A stretch of 64,000 nucleotides of DNA, from contig NC_041019.1 of assembly GCF_004193775.1 (NCBI RefSeq), positions 13,130,204-13,194,203 on the forward strand, written 5' to 3'. Numbering within the stretch: position 1 is the stretch's first letter; every line of letters begins with the position of its first letter. This document shows positions 11,303 to 22,175 of the stretch, piece by piece. The notes beneath the pieces were generated by a model. It saw only the letters and a list, made by a program, of their open reading frames with translations, had not been told where the DNA came from and did not search any database. This DNA comes from Glycine soja. Lineage: Eukaryota; Streptophyta; Magnoliopsida; Fabales; Fabaceae. A program made the translations under genes and the position numbers.

Positions 11303-12064
11303 TGAAATGAATTACTCCCTGCTCGAGAGAACGTGTTATGCTTTAGTCTGGACATCCCACCGTCTAAGACAATACATGCTGAGCCATACCACCTGGTTGA
11401 TATCCAAGATGGACCCGGTTAAGTACATCTTTGAAAAGCCTGCTCTCACAGGACGAATTGCCCGGTGGCAAGTCTTGCTATCCGAATTTGATATAGTTTA
11501 CGTCACCCAAAAGGCGATAAAAGGAAGCACCTTAGCAGATAATTTGGCTCAGCAACCTCTCAACGACTATCAGTCCATGCATCCCGAATTCCCGGATGAG
11601 GACATCATGGCCTTGTTTGAGGAAAAACTAAACGAGGACCAGGACAAATGGACCGTATGGTTTAACGGAGCGTCAAACGTTCTAAGCCATGGCATTGGAG
11701 CAGTATTGGTCTCTCCAGACAATCAATGTATACCTTTCACAGCCAGGCTAGGGTTTGACTGCACCAACAATATGGCTGAGTATGAAGCGTGTGTCCTGGC
11801 CATCCAGGCAGCAATTGACTCTAATGTCAAACTGCTCAAAGTATACGGGGACTCAACACTGGTGATTCACCAGCTGAGAGGGGAATAGGAAACGTGAGAC
11901 CCTAAGCTGATACCCTACAAAGCCTATATCAAGGAGTTGGCTGATTCCTTTGATGAGATCTCCTTCCATCACATTCCCCGGGAGGAAAATCAAATGGCGG
12001 ATGCGCTTGCTACTTTGGCATCCATGTTCCAGCTAACACCGCACGGGGACCTACCATACATTGA
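11303..12064 (+). pseudogene. Gypsy RNase H and second (plant Tat-type) RNase H
   Basis: The first, RT-linked RNase H remnant reads CEMNYSLLERTCYALVWTS, then WLISKMDPVKYIFEKP to about 11560. A linker leads to a second RNase H (about 11640-12050) with WTVWFNGAS, NMAEYEAC, VYGDSTLVIHQL and ENQMADALATLA. The second domain, acquired by the Tat lineage, normally begins F-D-G-A-S; here the first catalytic Asp is Asn, while the Glu, the GDS Asp and the late Asp are kept. In-frame stops: TAG 11886 and TGA 11895. Confidence 0.85.
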
Positions 12065-13376
12065 GTTCTGGTGTCGTGGTAGACCCGCGCATTGTTGTCA
12101 AGTGGAAGAGGAACGGGACGGTAAGCCTTGGTATTTCGATATCAAACAATTCGTTGAAAGCAAAGAATACCCACCAGGGGCTTCCGAAAATGATAAAAGA
12201 ACATTAAGGAGATTGGCGGCCAGTTTCTTCATGAGCGGGAGCATACTATATAAAAGAAACCATGACATGACTCTCCTGCGATGCGTGGATGCCAAAGAGG
12301 TGAACCACATGATCGAGGAAGTCCATGAGGATTCGTTTGGAACGCACGCCAATGGGCATGCTATGGCCAGAAAGATCCTGAGGGCAGGTTATTACTGGCT
12401 CACCATGGAAAGTGATTGCTGCATCCATGTAAGGAAGTGCCATAAATGTCAAGCGTTTGCGGACAATGTCAATGCTCCGCCACATCCTCTGAATGTCATG
12501 TCCGCCCCTTGGCCTTTTTCCATGTGGGGGATAGACGTCATAGGGGCCATCAAACCCAAGGCTTCGAACGGTCATCGCTTGATTCTCGTGGCAATAGATT
12601 ATTTCACCAAATGGGTCGAAGCGGCTTCCTACACCAATGTCACGAGGAGTGTAGTGGTCAAATTCATAAAGAGGGAGTTGATTTGTCGGTACGGACTCCC
12701 TAGGGAGATCATTACTGACAATGACACCAATATGAATAACAAGATGATGCAGGAGATGTGCGCGGATTTCAAAATCCAGCATCACAATTCCACGCCCTAC
12801 CGACCAAAGATTAACGAAGCCGTGGAAGCAGCCAACAAGAATATTAAGAAAATTATTCAGAAGATGATAGTGTCATACAAAGATTGGCATGAGATGTTGC
12901 CTTTTGCCTTGCATGGATACCGAACTTCTGTATGAACTTCTACTGGGGCAACACCATATTCCTTGGTTTATGGAACGGAAGCGGTACTCCCATTTGAAGT
13001 AGAGATCCCTTCCCAGATGATACTAGCAAAATTAGGCTTAGCAGAATCGGAGTGGGCTCAAACACGTTACGACCAACTCAATCTTATTGAAGGTAAGCGC
13101 TTGACGGACATGAGCCATGGGTGCCTGTATCAATAAAGAATGAAGAACGCGTTCGACAAAAAGGTGCGCTTGCGCAAGTTCCATGAGGGGGACCTTGTGC
13201 TGAAAAAGATGTCCCACGCTGTTAAAGATAATCGAGGGAAGTGGGCCCCAAACTAGGAAGGACCTTTCGTTGTGAAAAAGGCTTTTTCCGGAGGGGCCTT
13301 GGTGCTTACCAACATGGATGGCGAGGAGTTACCTTTACCCGTAAACTCTGATGTTGTCAAGCGATACTACGCTTAG
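12065..13376 (+). pseudogene. Gypsy integrase remnant
   Basis: An H-H-C-C zinc-binding region lies at about 12310-12450 (EVHEDSFGTHANGHAMARKI then CHKCQ). The catalytic core follows at about 12520-12830, with Asp in WGIDVIGA, Asp in ITDNDTNM and Glu in NEAVEAANKN, the D-D-E triad. TGA at 12933 breaks the frame. The same frame continues with the TPYSLVYGTEAVLP and KVRLRKFHEGDLVLKK region, with further stops near 13134 and 13254, to TAG 13374. It would insert element cDNA into the genome. Confidence 0.9.
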
Positions 13377-14249
13377 AATCTGTGGCAATTGAGGATGTCG
13401 CTGCATGTTCTTTTATATTTATGTGTTCTTCTTGGTTTCCCCCAGGGATTCCCGTCTGCTGTATATTTCTTGTCACAGTCTTTTAAAAGAAGAGAATATG
13501 AGTTTGAGACTTCAGTCCTCACTTTGTGTGATTTAAACCATTTGCGGTTGTGATAACCTGAGCTTTTTCCCTCAATCCACGGGATGCCCCAAACACTTAA
13601 TTAAAACGGAACCTAACCAGCTTTCACTAAAAAGATTGTTGCATTTGAAAACACTCATGCATACGCATATGCATGCATATTTTGTGATAACAGGGGCAGA
13701 ATCGTCTTAGGCAGTGGTCAGATGTCGGGATGAAGCTGAAGGCAGAAACCAATCAAGGTAAAATGGTAACGCGGCCACAGTTTTCCGCGCAATGTCGTTT
13801 CCTACTTTCAGGTACTTAGGGACAGACGCAAGTAGAGGCTAGGGTCACGACCGATAGATCGTCGTCCCTTGCCCAACTCTGGACAAACGGAAAGCGCCGC
13901 TGGGAGGCAGCCTAGTATCCTTTAAATTCCCAGTAATTATTACTATTATGTCTTTAAAGTAAATATTGGATGCCTAATCTACCCTAAGGGGGTTTGAGTA
14001 AGCGAACACCGACCCGTGGGAAGCCGTACCTATTTCTTCCCAAAAAAAAAGTATAGGTTAGCTTGCTTGGGCGAGCACCCCTGCACCTGGAAATATAAAA
14101 AACGAGGGAGGGGGAGTTTTTCTCCACCCAAAATTCTTCCCCCTCACTCAAAAAGCGCCAACACCACGGGAATTACGGGTTTTTCACCCCTAGGCCACCA
14201 TTTTTTGTGCTTTTGCTTCCATTCTTAGTGTTGTTACTCACTCCATCAA
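13377..14249 (+). promoter_or_regulatory. Non-coding spacer with an internal promoter-like segment
   Basis: There is no coding similarity after the integrase stop. Around 14056-14100 a GCTTGGGCGAG motif is followed by AATATAAAAAACGAGGG, the same arrangement as the LTR promoter (CTTGGGCGAG then TATAAATA then a G/A-rich tract). A leader-like stretch follows and ends at a strong splice donor, AGTAAGTAT (14249-14257). It may be a separate promoter for the ORF at 15355. Confidence 0.4.
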
Positions 14250-15351
14250 GTAAGTATCTCATTCTTGAGCTTTCTAGCTTTCCATTGATGTATCTTGGTC
14301 TTCTTTTGGTGCTCTAAATTGTGTGAATATGCCCAAATCTATGGAGCAATTTTGGCTTTGTTTCATGCTTGATTGGTTTGAGTTAGGGGGTTGTAAGGGA
14401 TGGCCCTAGGCCTATGGTGCATTCTGAAGCAATGGGGCATGCCGCATTGCCCCTATTCCCTTGCTATTCATGCCTAAACATGCGCCCACCAAGTGCTCGG
14501 TGAAATGCCTCAATGACATTTGGGCATGGTTTTGTGAACTTTGGATTGTAGGGTTGTTTTGTGTGTATAGGGACAACATGTAGAGTTTAAAATAAGTGCC
14601 CAAATTAAGGACTTAGACCTAGGAATCCAAGCCTTTGGTTTTGAGTACAAGAAAACATAAAAACAAAGGCATTAAAATAGGGATTTCCCTTTAGGCCAGC
14701 GCCTGATTTGTTGGGGCTACACCATGATGTTTGCCTAGTTTGTATAAAGATGTTCTTCACCATGTGCATGTATATATAGAACAGGTAGCAAGAGACAAAT
14801 ACCCTTCAAATGAAATGTGTACATGTTGAATAGGTGGTCAAGCGCTTTATGAATGTTGGATGTGGCACGAAAAGGCTTCCCCAAAATGAATATATGATGT
14901 GGAATTGCCTTTCAAGTATAGATAGATGGCATGAAAATTCCTTTTCAAATAAATGCAAGTGTGTGCATGGCATGAGATTGGCTCTCCAATGTGCATATAT
15001 GTATAAATAAATGTGAATGAAACAACAAAAAATTTTGTGTGGTAATAAAATACTTCAAATGTGCGTATGTAATTTTTGGTAGCAAAATACTTTGAATATG
15101 GGCATGTGTATTTTTGGCACAATGCCTTGAGCATGCATATATGAATTCTTTTCAAAAAAAAATATGTGTGGTAACTAGGATGTTCTTGTATGTTAATAGT
15201 AAGATATTTTGCGCGTATGCACGTTCATAAATGTTCTTCTTTAAGGAAATGTGTGCACAAGTTTGTTCTAAATCGAAAAGATTAGCATGTCGTTCTTGCT
15301 TTAAAATAGCATTTCCTTATAAATTAACTTTCCAAATGTTTGTCCTCGCAG
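14250..15351 (+). other. Candidate 5'-UTR intron ahead of the 3' extra ORF
   Basis: The donor GTAAGTAT at 14250 and the acceptor TTTGTCCTCGCAG ending at 15351 bracket 1102 bp of T-rich DNA without coding similarity. The ORF's ATG (15355) lies 3 bp after the acceptor. The donor and acceptor are seen directly; splicing is inferred. Confidence 0.45.
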
Positions 15352-15354
15352 GAA

Positions 15355-16603
15355 ATGTCACCGAAAAAGCTTTCCGCGAAGAGATCTAGGAGGGACGCCG
15401 CGGCTGAAGGGACCAGTGCCGCCCCCGACTTTGATAGCCACCGTTTTAGGAGCGCCGAGCACCAGTAGCGTTTCGAGGCCATCAAAGGATGGTTGTTCCA
15501 CAGAGAGAGACGCGTCCAGCTCAGGGACGATGAGTTTGCAGATTTCCAGGAGGAGATAGCTCGCCGACATTGGACGTCGCTGGTCACTCCCATGGCTAAG
15601 TTTGACCCAGACATAGTCCTGGAGTTTTATGTTAATGCTTGGCCCACAGAAGAGGGAGTGCGGGACATGCGGTCATGGGTGAGGTCAGTGGGTTCCCTTT
15701 GACACAGATGCCCTCAGCCAGTTCCTGGGTGACCTGCTAGTGTTGGAGGAAGGTCAGGAGTGCGAGTTCAGTCAGAGGGGGAACAAGGTCGACGGGTTCG
15801 ACGAGGAGGCCATTGCCCAATTATTGTGCACACTGGGGCAGGATTTCGCCCGGACCGCTGCCGGGAGGCGGGTGCAGATCATGCGCACCAACATGACCAC
15901 CTTAACACAGATGTGGATGACATTGCTGCTTAGCAATGTCTTGCCTAGTGATTATAACTCCGACCTTCCTTTGCCGAAGTGTCAGCTGGTGTATGTCATC
16001 CTGACACGGATGAGCGTCCATGTGGCTCAGTTGATTGTTTACGCCATCTATTTATTTGAAGGTATGCCACCCACCAGGCACCCTCTAGACCTGGATAAGT
16101 CTAACAGGGCCCTGGGGTTTCCAACATTGATCACGGACCTCTGCCAGTCATTCGGGGTTTCCGTCACACCTAGTAAGGTGATCCGATCGCCGATCACTTG
16201 GGCCTTTATTGAGAAGTATTGCACGCCTAGACAGGCGCAGGGTGATGCACTACAGGCCGCAGACGCACTGCCACCACCGCATCAGGCTGATCCCGTTGGG
16301 TCATTAGGCATGGAGCGGTATCTACAGCACTTGGTTCGCCAACAGGCGGCCAACCACCGGGGGCAGGTGCAGATACATGAGTGTCTCTACCAGCTCAGCC
16401 TCAGTCAGCAGGGCCAGGGTTTCGCTCCTTTTGCGTGCCCTACTCCAGATCAGTTTAAGGCTGAGGTTGCATGGCCCGGAGATTGGCCCGAGGCCCAGGC
16501 AGGGGAGGCGCCTGCAGGAGCTCCCGGCAATGCAGAGGAGGCCCGCATGGATGAGGAGATGATAGACTTGCTCGGTTTCTTGGGAGGAAGCGGAGCCACG
16601 TGA
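15355..16603 (+). pseudogene. Extra ORF2, putative plant transposon protein domain
   Basis: ATG 15355 starts MSPKKLSAKRSRRD. The body (HWTSLVTPMAKFDPDIVLEF, AWPTEEGVRDMRSWV, then RAAGRRVQIM, NVLPSDYNSDLPLPKCQLVY and RALGFPTLITDLCQSFGV) resembles the uncharacterised domain annotated 'putative plant transposon protein', often found in legume gypsy elements. A TAG is present at 15466, and a 1-bp frame change near 15685 moves the frame to the 15740-16603 ORF, which ends in an acidic Met/Glu/Gly-rich tail. Function unknown. It lies 3' of pol with its own possible promoter and intron. Confidence 0.75.
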
Positions 16604-18394
16604 CCGAGGTCACCGCACTTTTTTTTACATTACTGTTTTTTGATTAGTTTGCTATTGACGTTTTCTGTTATTGTCTATATTGCTGCTGACATTACTATTT
16701 TCTATTTTTGTTCATATGGTTACTAACATTACTATCATTATTGTTCGTTTCTGTTAGAAATTTTTGGCGTTATGGCTCTCAGTTATTTCGTCACCGTTTT
16801 TGCGACTTACCATTTTCGTACGTTTTTCGTTCACCTTGTGGTTAGACGTAAGTATGTAGTGTGCGCCCTCGTCCGCACGACCTTTTCAAAGAGAAAAAGA
16901 GAAAAAGAAAGAAGAGAGAGGAAATGAACAAATGATAAATAACTTACAAAAGAAAAAGAGGAAAAGGAAAAGAGAGCAGGTAAGAAAAGAAAAAGAAGGA
17001 AGAAAAAAAGAAAATAATAAAAATAAAAAGTTGTCTAGCTAAAAAACAACATGCTTGTGAAAAGAGATAACTTCCAACTTTTCTTTGAAAGAATTCACTG
17101 ATCATAACCAGTTTTTGAAAAAATGTGTATACACCTGAAGGGTAAATGTTGTGAAAGTTTTTTCGAACACCCAAAATAGACTCGGATGAATGGACAAATT
17201 GATAAAAGAACATATTTTGGAAACACTGGGTTGACTAAAGTAGAGAGAATGAATTATGAGCCCTAGCATCACATGACCAAAAAATTTTCGACACTTGAGT
17301 GTCCACATAGGCGCATGCACGACTAGTTTTGCATAAAATTTCCAAATCATCATTGTTGCATGTGTCATGGAAATAATGTGGGACATCCCCTTTTATCCTT
17401 GAACCAAACCAAACTCTGACAGATATCATGTCCAGCCGTGCTACAAGCCTTGAGCCAAAATCCCAATTTACCATAAACCTTGACCCAGGGTGAGAATGTC
17501 AATCCTTGCCCTCGGAAGAAAACAAAAAAAGGAAAGTTTCCAATCAAAAGAGTGGGAGAAAACAAAAAGAGAAAATTCCCAATCAAAGATTGAGAGAAAG
17601 CAAAAAAAGAAAGGAAAGAAAATTCCCGATCAAGGATTGAAAGAAAACAGAAGAAATATACAGAAAGGTCTTTGGACCAGACGATATCTGAACAAATACA
17701 GAGTTATCACCAAGTAAGCACAAAAAGAAAGGAAACCACGACCTGAAGTGGTCCTCTCCCTTTGATTGCCAACCAAAATCCTGTGCGTCGGTGACTTGTT
17801 CGCCTCACACTAAACCAAAACAGAAAAGGAAAAGGCCAAGAACACTCAAAGCCAAAGTTCCCACCAAAAAACACCATTCCCAAGAAAAAATCCTATTGAT
17901 CCATGATCACGCATGTAATCTTTGATTTGATAGGAAATAATTTGCAAAATCAAGTCATGACATATCTATGGTTCGGAATTAGGATGAAACACTTACTTGT
18001 GCGACATTGATACACTTTGAGTGATTTTCTTCTATTTTTGTTGAACCCAGTGCTTCCTCTAAATGGTCATTTAGAAGTGAAATGCTAACATCCAAAGTCT
18101 CATTTATGGTTATGAGAAAATTTCATCAGCATGCTCTCCTTCCCCGGTACACACTTTGTTTTCTATCCAAAAAACATATGTTGCTCTAATTGGTTGGGAG
18201 TTTTGTCTCTTTGCTAAAGCGTGTTTGCATTTTAGTGAAGAAAACACCGAGATTATTTTAGTCTCGCAAGTTATCCAGAACTACGTAGGTCTGAGTTCCT
18301 CATTGAGGATGTAGGAGCAAGAGCCTCGCTTTTGTCGGCCGCCCCACAATCTCTATCATACTGACCCTGGGGTCATGTGACGCGTAGAGATTAA
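16604..18394 (+). other. Gypsy 3' non-coding region
   Basis: T-rich then strongly purine-rich sequence (about 16880-17040 and 17500-17680). No recognisable protein. A diverged copy of the LTR CTACGTAG hairpin occurs at 18281-18314. Short ORFs are incidental. Confidence 0.65.
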
Positions 18395-19270
18395 CGTCGT
18401 CTTCTATGCCCTTTTGTCATCCAGAGGCGGCGGGCCCAATGACATGCGGGAACCATTTGGTCCCGCACTTTGTCACCTTTTGTCATCTAGAGGCGGCGGG
18501 CCCGATGACATGCAGGAACCATTTGGTCCCGCACTTTGTCACCTTTTGTCATCCAGAGGCGGCGGGCCCGATGACATGCGGGAACCATTTGACCCTGCAC
18601 TTTTAAACTTTCTTTTGCTATCTCTAAGACTCAAAGCATGATAGCACGCAGAGACTAACGTCGTCTTCTGTGCCTTTTGTCATCCAGAGGCGGCGGGCCT
18701 GATGACATGCGAGAACCATTTGGTCCCCCACTTTTAAACTTTCTTTTGCTATCTCTAAGACTCAAAGCATGATAGCACGCAGAGACTAACGTCATCTTCT
18801 GCGCCTTTTGTCATCCAGAGGCGGCGGGCCCGATGACATGCGGGAACCATTTGGTCCCGCACTTTTAAACTTTCTTTTGCTATCTCTAAGACTCAAAGCA
18901 TGATAGCACGCAGAGACTAATATCGTCTTTTGCGCCTTTTGTCATCCAGAGGTGGCGGGCCCGATGACATACGGTCATCCGCACGCTCGATGAATGATAA
19001 ACGTGCAGAGACAAATTCTGCGCCCTTTGTCATTCAGGAGCAGCAAGATGAGTGATAAACGCGCAGAGACAAATTCTGCGCCCTTTGTCATTCAGGAGCA
19101 GCAAATTGAGTGATAAACGCACAGAGACAAATTATGGTCATTTTGTGCCCATTGTCATTCAGATTTCGCAAGTTGAGTGATAAATGCGTAGAGACAAATT
19201 CTGCGCCCTTTGTCATTCAGGAACAACAACTCGAGAGGTGGGCGGAGATAAATTATGGTCATTCCGCACA
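18395..19270 (+). repeat. 3' tandem-repeat array of the gypsy element
   Basis: Three layers. About 18412-18600: three copies of a roughly 66-bp unit (GTCATCCAGAGGCGGCGGG ... GATGACATGCGGGAACC). 18601-18960: the same core in three roughly 125-bp units with an added CTATCTCTAAGACTCAAAGC segment. 19008-19270: about five 57-67-bp units starting GAGACAAATT. In each core TGTCATC and GATGACA are inverted, so units can fold. Tandem arrays between pol and the 3' LTR are typical of Ogre/Tat elements. Confidence 0.88.
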
Positions 19271-19449
19271 TCTTTTGTCAACCAAGAGGAACGAATTCGG
19301 CAGTATCAGGATGATGTAGGTTGTCGGTACTGATCACTTTCAAAATTTTTGCAGGTTCCGCTGGCAGGGAGTTTCACCGACCGAATGGTGTTTCGCTCGA
19401 ACAAAATTAATGTCTTATCTTTACTTCCCTTTTATCTCCAATAAAAGAC

Positions 19450-19464
19450 AAGTAAAGAGGGGCA
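19450..19464 (+). other. Polypurine tract of the gypsy element
   Basis: AAGTAAAGAGGGGCA immediately before the 3' LTR, the expected plus-strand primer. Confidence 0.75.
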
Positions 19465-19466
19465 AC

Positions 19467-21228
19467 TGTCATACCCTAATTTCATCCGGGGACCATCCGT
19501 TGTTGGGATGCGACCCTCGTTTGACTACTTCGAGGTACTTGGCACCCATCGTTAGGCAATTCGTGAAGTTCCGTGACGTGCCGAAAGTCAGAAGAAAGCA
19601 TTGTTGCACAACCCGTGAAGTTTCGTGACATGTCGGAAGTCGAAAGGAAGTGTTAGTGCGCAATCCATAAAGTTTCATAACATCCCAAAAGCCCAAAAAG
19701 GGGATGATTACGTGATCCGTAAGGTTTCGTAACATTACGGAAAGAAAACAAGTATCGTTACAAAATTCGTAAAGTTTCGTAACGTTACGAAAAAAGAATC
19801 AGCAAAAAAAGGCAAGGGGGTGTATTTAGTAAACAGAAGGGTGCAAATAGCAACCAGGCCCACTTGGGCCTTCCTGGATATTCTCCAGAAGGTGGTGCCT
19901 TCTGGAGGAAGTAACCTTGCTCGCCTGGGCGAGCTAAGTGGCAAGCTTCTCCCTCATTTTCCTATAAATATGGGGAGGAGGGAAGAACAAAGATGTTCAA
20001 CCTTCCTGGTATCTGAGATTCACTTAAAATTAGTGAGAAAAATTGTTTCCGTGAAGAAAATCCAAGCCGAGGTGCTTCCGTAACGCTTCCGTGACATTTC
20101 CGTGGGTGATTTCGCGAAGATTTTCAACCGTTCTTCGTCGTTCGTCGTTCGTTCGTCGTCATTCTTCGATCTTCAACCGGTAAGTTCCCAAAATCGAACT
20201 TTTCAATTCATTCTATATACCCTTAGTGGTCCTCATTTGTTTCGCGTGCTTTTATTTTCATTTCATTTTCTCGCTTAATCAAAAATAAAATAAATTTTCA
20301 CCGATCATTCGTATTGTAACATCCTTTAATTCCTGTTAAAATGAATTTTGACCGTTCGGTCATGCCGTAACCACGTTTAAAACCAAAAAGAGGCAAAATA
20401 ATAATATAATAATCAAAAATATATTTTAGTAAAATAAAAAAAATAAAATTCAATCGGACGTTTTCTTTGGGATTTCCCTTTCTTAATCGAATTGACTTAT
20501 AACCAAAGTGAAACTAAGGCTAAAATCAATTCATAAACCAAACTTTTTGCCATTGCCTAAAAAAGTCATTTTTAAAGGTCCAACGCCTTGAAATGGTCTT
20601 TTCCGCTTTTATTGGTTAAATGTAGACTTCTAAAGGCCTAAAATCAACATGTAACTTTATTACCTCTTTTAAAAAATAAGGAGATCATTAATGGTCCAAT
20701 GCCTTAATGTTTCCTCTTCTTTCAAAAGAATCGAAAGATTGTTTAATGGTCCAACGCCTTAAATGACCTTTCATTCAATAAAAATATATCTTGCAAAAAG
20801 GGATAAAAACAATTTAACCAATGTTTAGTTCTCAAAGAACTACGTAGGTCTGATTTCCTTATCACAATTGAGGAATACGTAGGAGCAAAGGGAAATACCC
20901 TTGTCGACCACAAAAAGATAAAAATATAAAAAGACATAAAAAATACATAAGAACGTAAAAAGGGAAAATAACATAAATTGAAGCCATATTTGCACATTTG
21001 ATTAAAGGTTGTCGTCTCTTGTGACGGACGTGTGGGGTGCTAATACCTTCCCCGTGCGTAAATACAACTCCCGAAACTTTCACTTAAAGTTCGTAGACTA
21101 CGTCTTTTCCGGTTTTTCCGACGTTTTCCTCAAATAAACGTTGGTGGCGACTCCGCGCGTATTCCTTTCTTAGAAGGCGCATCCTGCGAGTCACGCGTCG
21201 CCCTCCTGCCGAAGGGTAGGTTGCGACA
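19467..21228 (+). repeat. Gypsy element 3' LTR (1762 bp)
   Basis: Near-full-length match to 2339-4122, with the TATA box at 19963-19970 and the hairpin at 20840-20882. It ends GCGACA directly before the GCTAT target duplication. Confidence 0.95.
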
Positions 21229-21647
21229 GCTATATATTTAGCATAGCTAGTGGGGCTGTTTCTTGGAAGTCAAAGAAACAGATTATCTTAGCTCAGTCCA
21301 CTATGGAATCTGAGATGATAGCACTAGCAACTGCTAGTGAGGAAGCAAGTTGGCTGAGAAGCTTACTTGCAGAGATTCCATTATGGGAAAGACTGATACC
21401 AGCTGTGTTGATCTATTGCGATAGTACCGCGGCTATTGCAAAAATTGAAAACCGTTATTACAATGGTAAGAAATGACAGATACGTTGTAAGCACAACACT
21501 GTTAGAGAATTACTCTCAACAAGAGCTATTAGAGTGGATCACGTACGCACTGATGATAATTTAGCAGATCCTTTGACGAAAGGATTAGCAAGAGAGAAAG
21601 TCCATTACACTTATAAAAGAATGGGACTATTGCCCTTACTACGATGA
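21229..21647 (+). pseudogene. Copia-1 RNase H remnant, 3' part
   Basis: It continues the RNase H interrupted at 2338. ASGAVSWKSKKQ and STMESEMIALATASEEASWL are the conserved copia RNase H block, followed by YCDSTAAIAKIEN and the C-terminal VDHVRTDDNLADPLTKGL. A TGA lies near 21474, after NGKK. The chain ends at TGA 21645. Confidence 0.9.
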
Positions 21648-22164
21648 TCATTCATGATGGTAACCCGACCTAAATGACTGGAGATCCCAAGAACTAGGTT
21701 CAATGGGTAATAACAAGTTATGAAGTGATATGAGATGAACATGCTGTTATAAGTGAAAGCAGCATGATTCCTGAAGTAACAAGAGGATGAGTTATGAAAA
21801 AAATTCGTAATTCTTAATGAGATCTATACTCTATGTTGAGTAGAGTACCTAGGCTACAGGAGTACTCTTGATAGACTCACCTATGTGAATGTTGAAGTGG
21901 GGGCCGCTTCATATGAAATTTTGGGCAAAAATTTCTAGAGCGTTCACTATACCGGGATAGACGTGCATGGCCTTTAACGCACGAGCTTTATAGAATACAC
22001 CTATGAAAAGGTTGTGTGTGGTTTGATGTCGGAGATAGAGTTCAAGACTTCGAGTCACTCTAGTAAAATCTGAATCTTACTTACTATACAAAGGTTCAAG
22101 TTGTATGACACCTTTGTTTATGCACAATTTTATGAAATCCTCAAAAATTTTCTTTTCAAATTTC
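21648..22164. other. Copia-1 3' untranslated region
   Basis: Between the RNase H stop and the polypurine tract; no coding similarity seen. Confidence 0.6.
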
Positions 22165-22175
22165 AAGTGGGGGAT
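22165..22175 (+). other. Copia-1 polypurine tract
   Basis: AAGTGGGGGAT directly before the 3' LTR start at 22176. Confidence 0.75.

Larger units (their letters stand above)
2339..21228 (+). mobile_element. Tat/Ogre-like Ty3-gypsy LTR retrotransposon, 18.9 kb, degenerate
   Basis: The LTRs start TGTCATACCC and end TTGCGACA. The target duplication GCTAT is at 2334-2338 and 21229-21233, inside copia-1 RNase H. Gene order is extra ORF1, gag, protease with G-patch, RT, RNase H, second RNase H, integrase, then another ORF and tandem repeats. Great length, extra ORFs, dual RNase H and integrase at the 3' side of RT place it in the Tat lineage, closest in design to Ogre. All ORFs carry stops or frameshifts, so it is non-autonomous. 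Confidence 0.93.

Noticed and set aside
18406..18641. Two overlapping repeat-rich ORFs
   Set aside because: They are the gypsy 3' tandem array read through; no coding bias.
18395..19270. Regularly spaced repeats that could suggest a CRISPR array
   Set aside because: Units are directly adjacent and diverged, with no unique spacers and no cas genes, in a plant retrotransposon.
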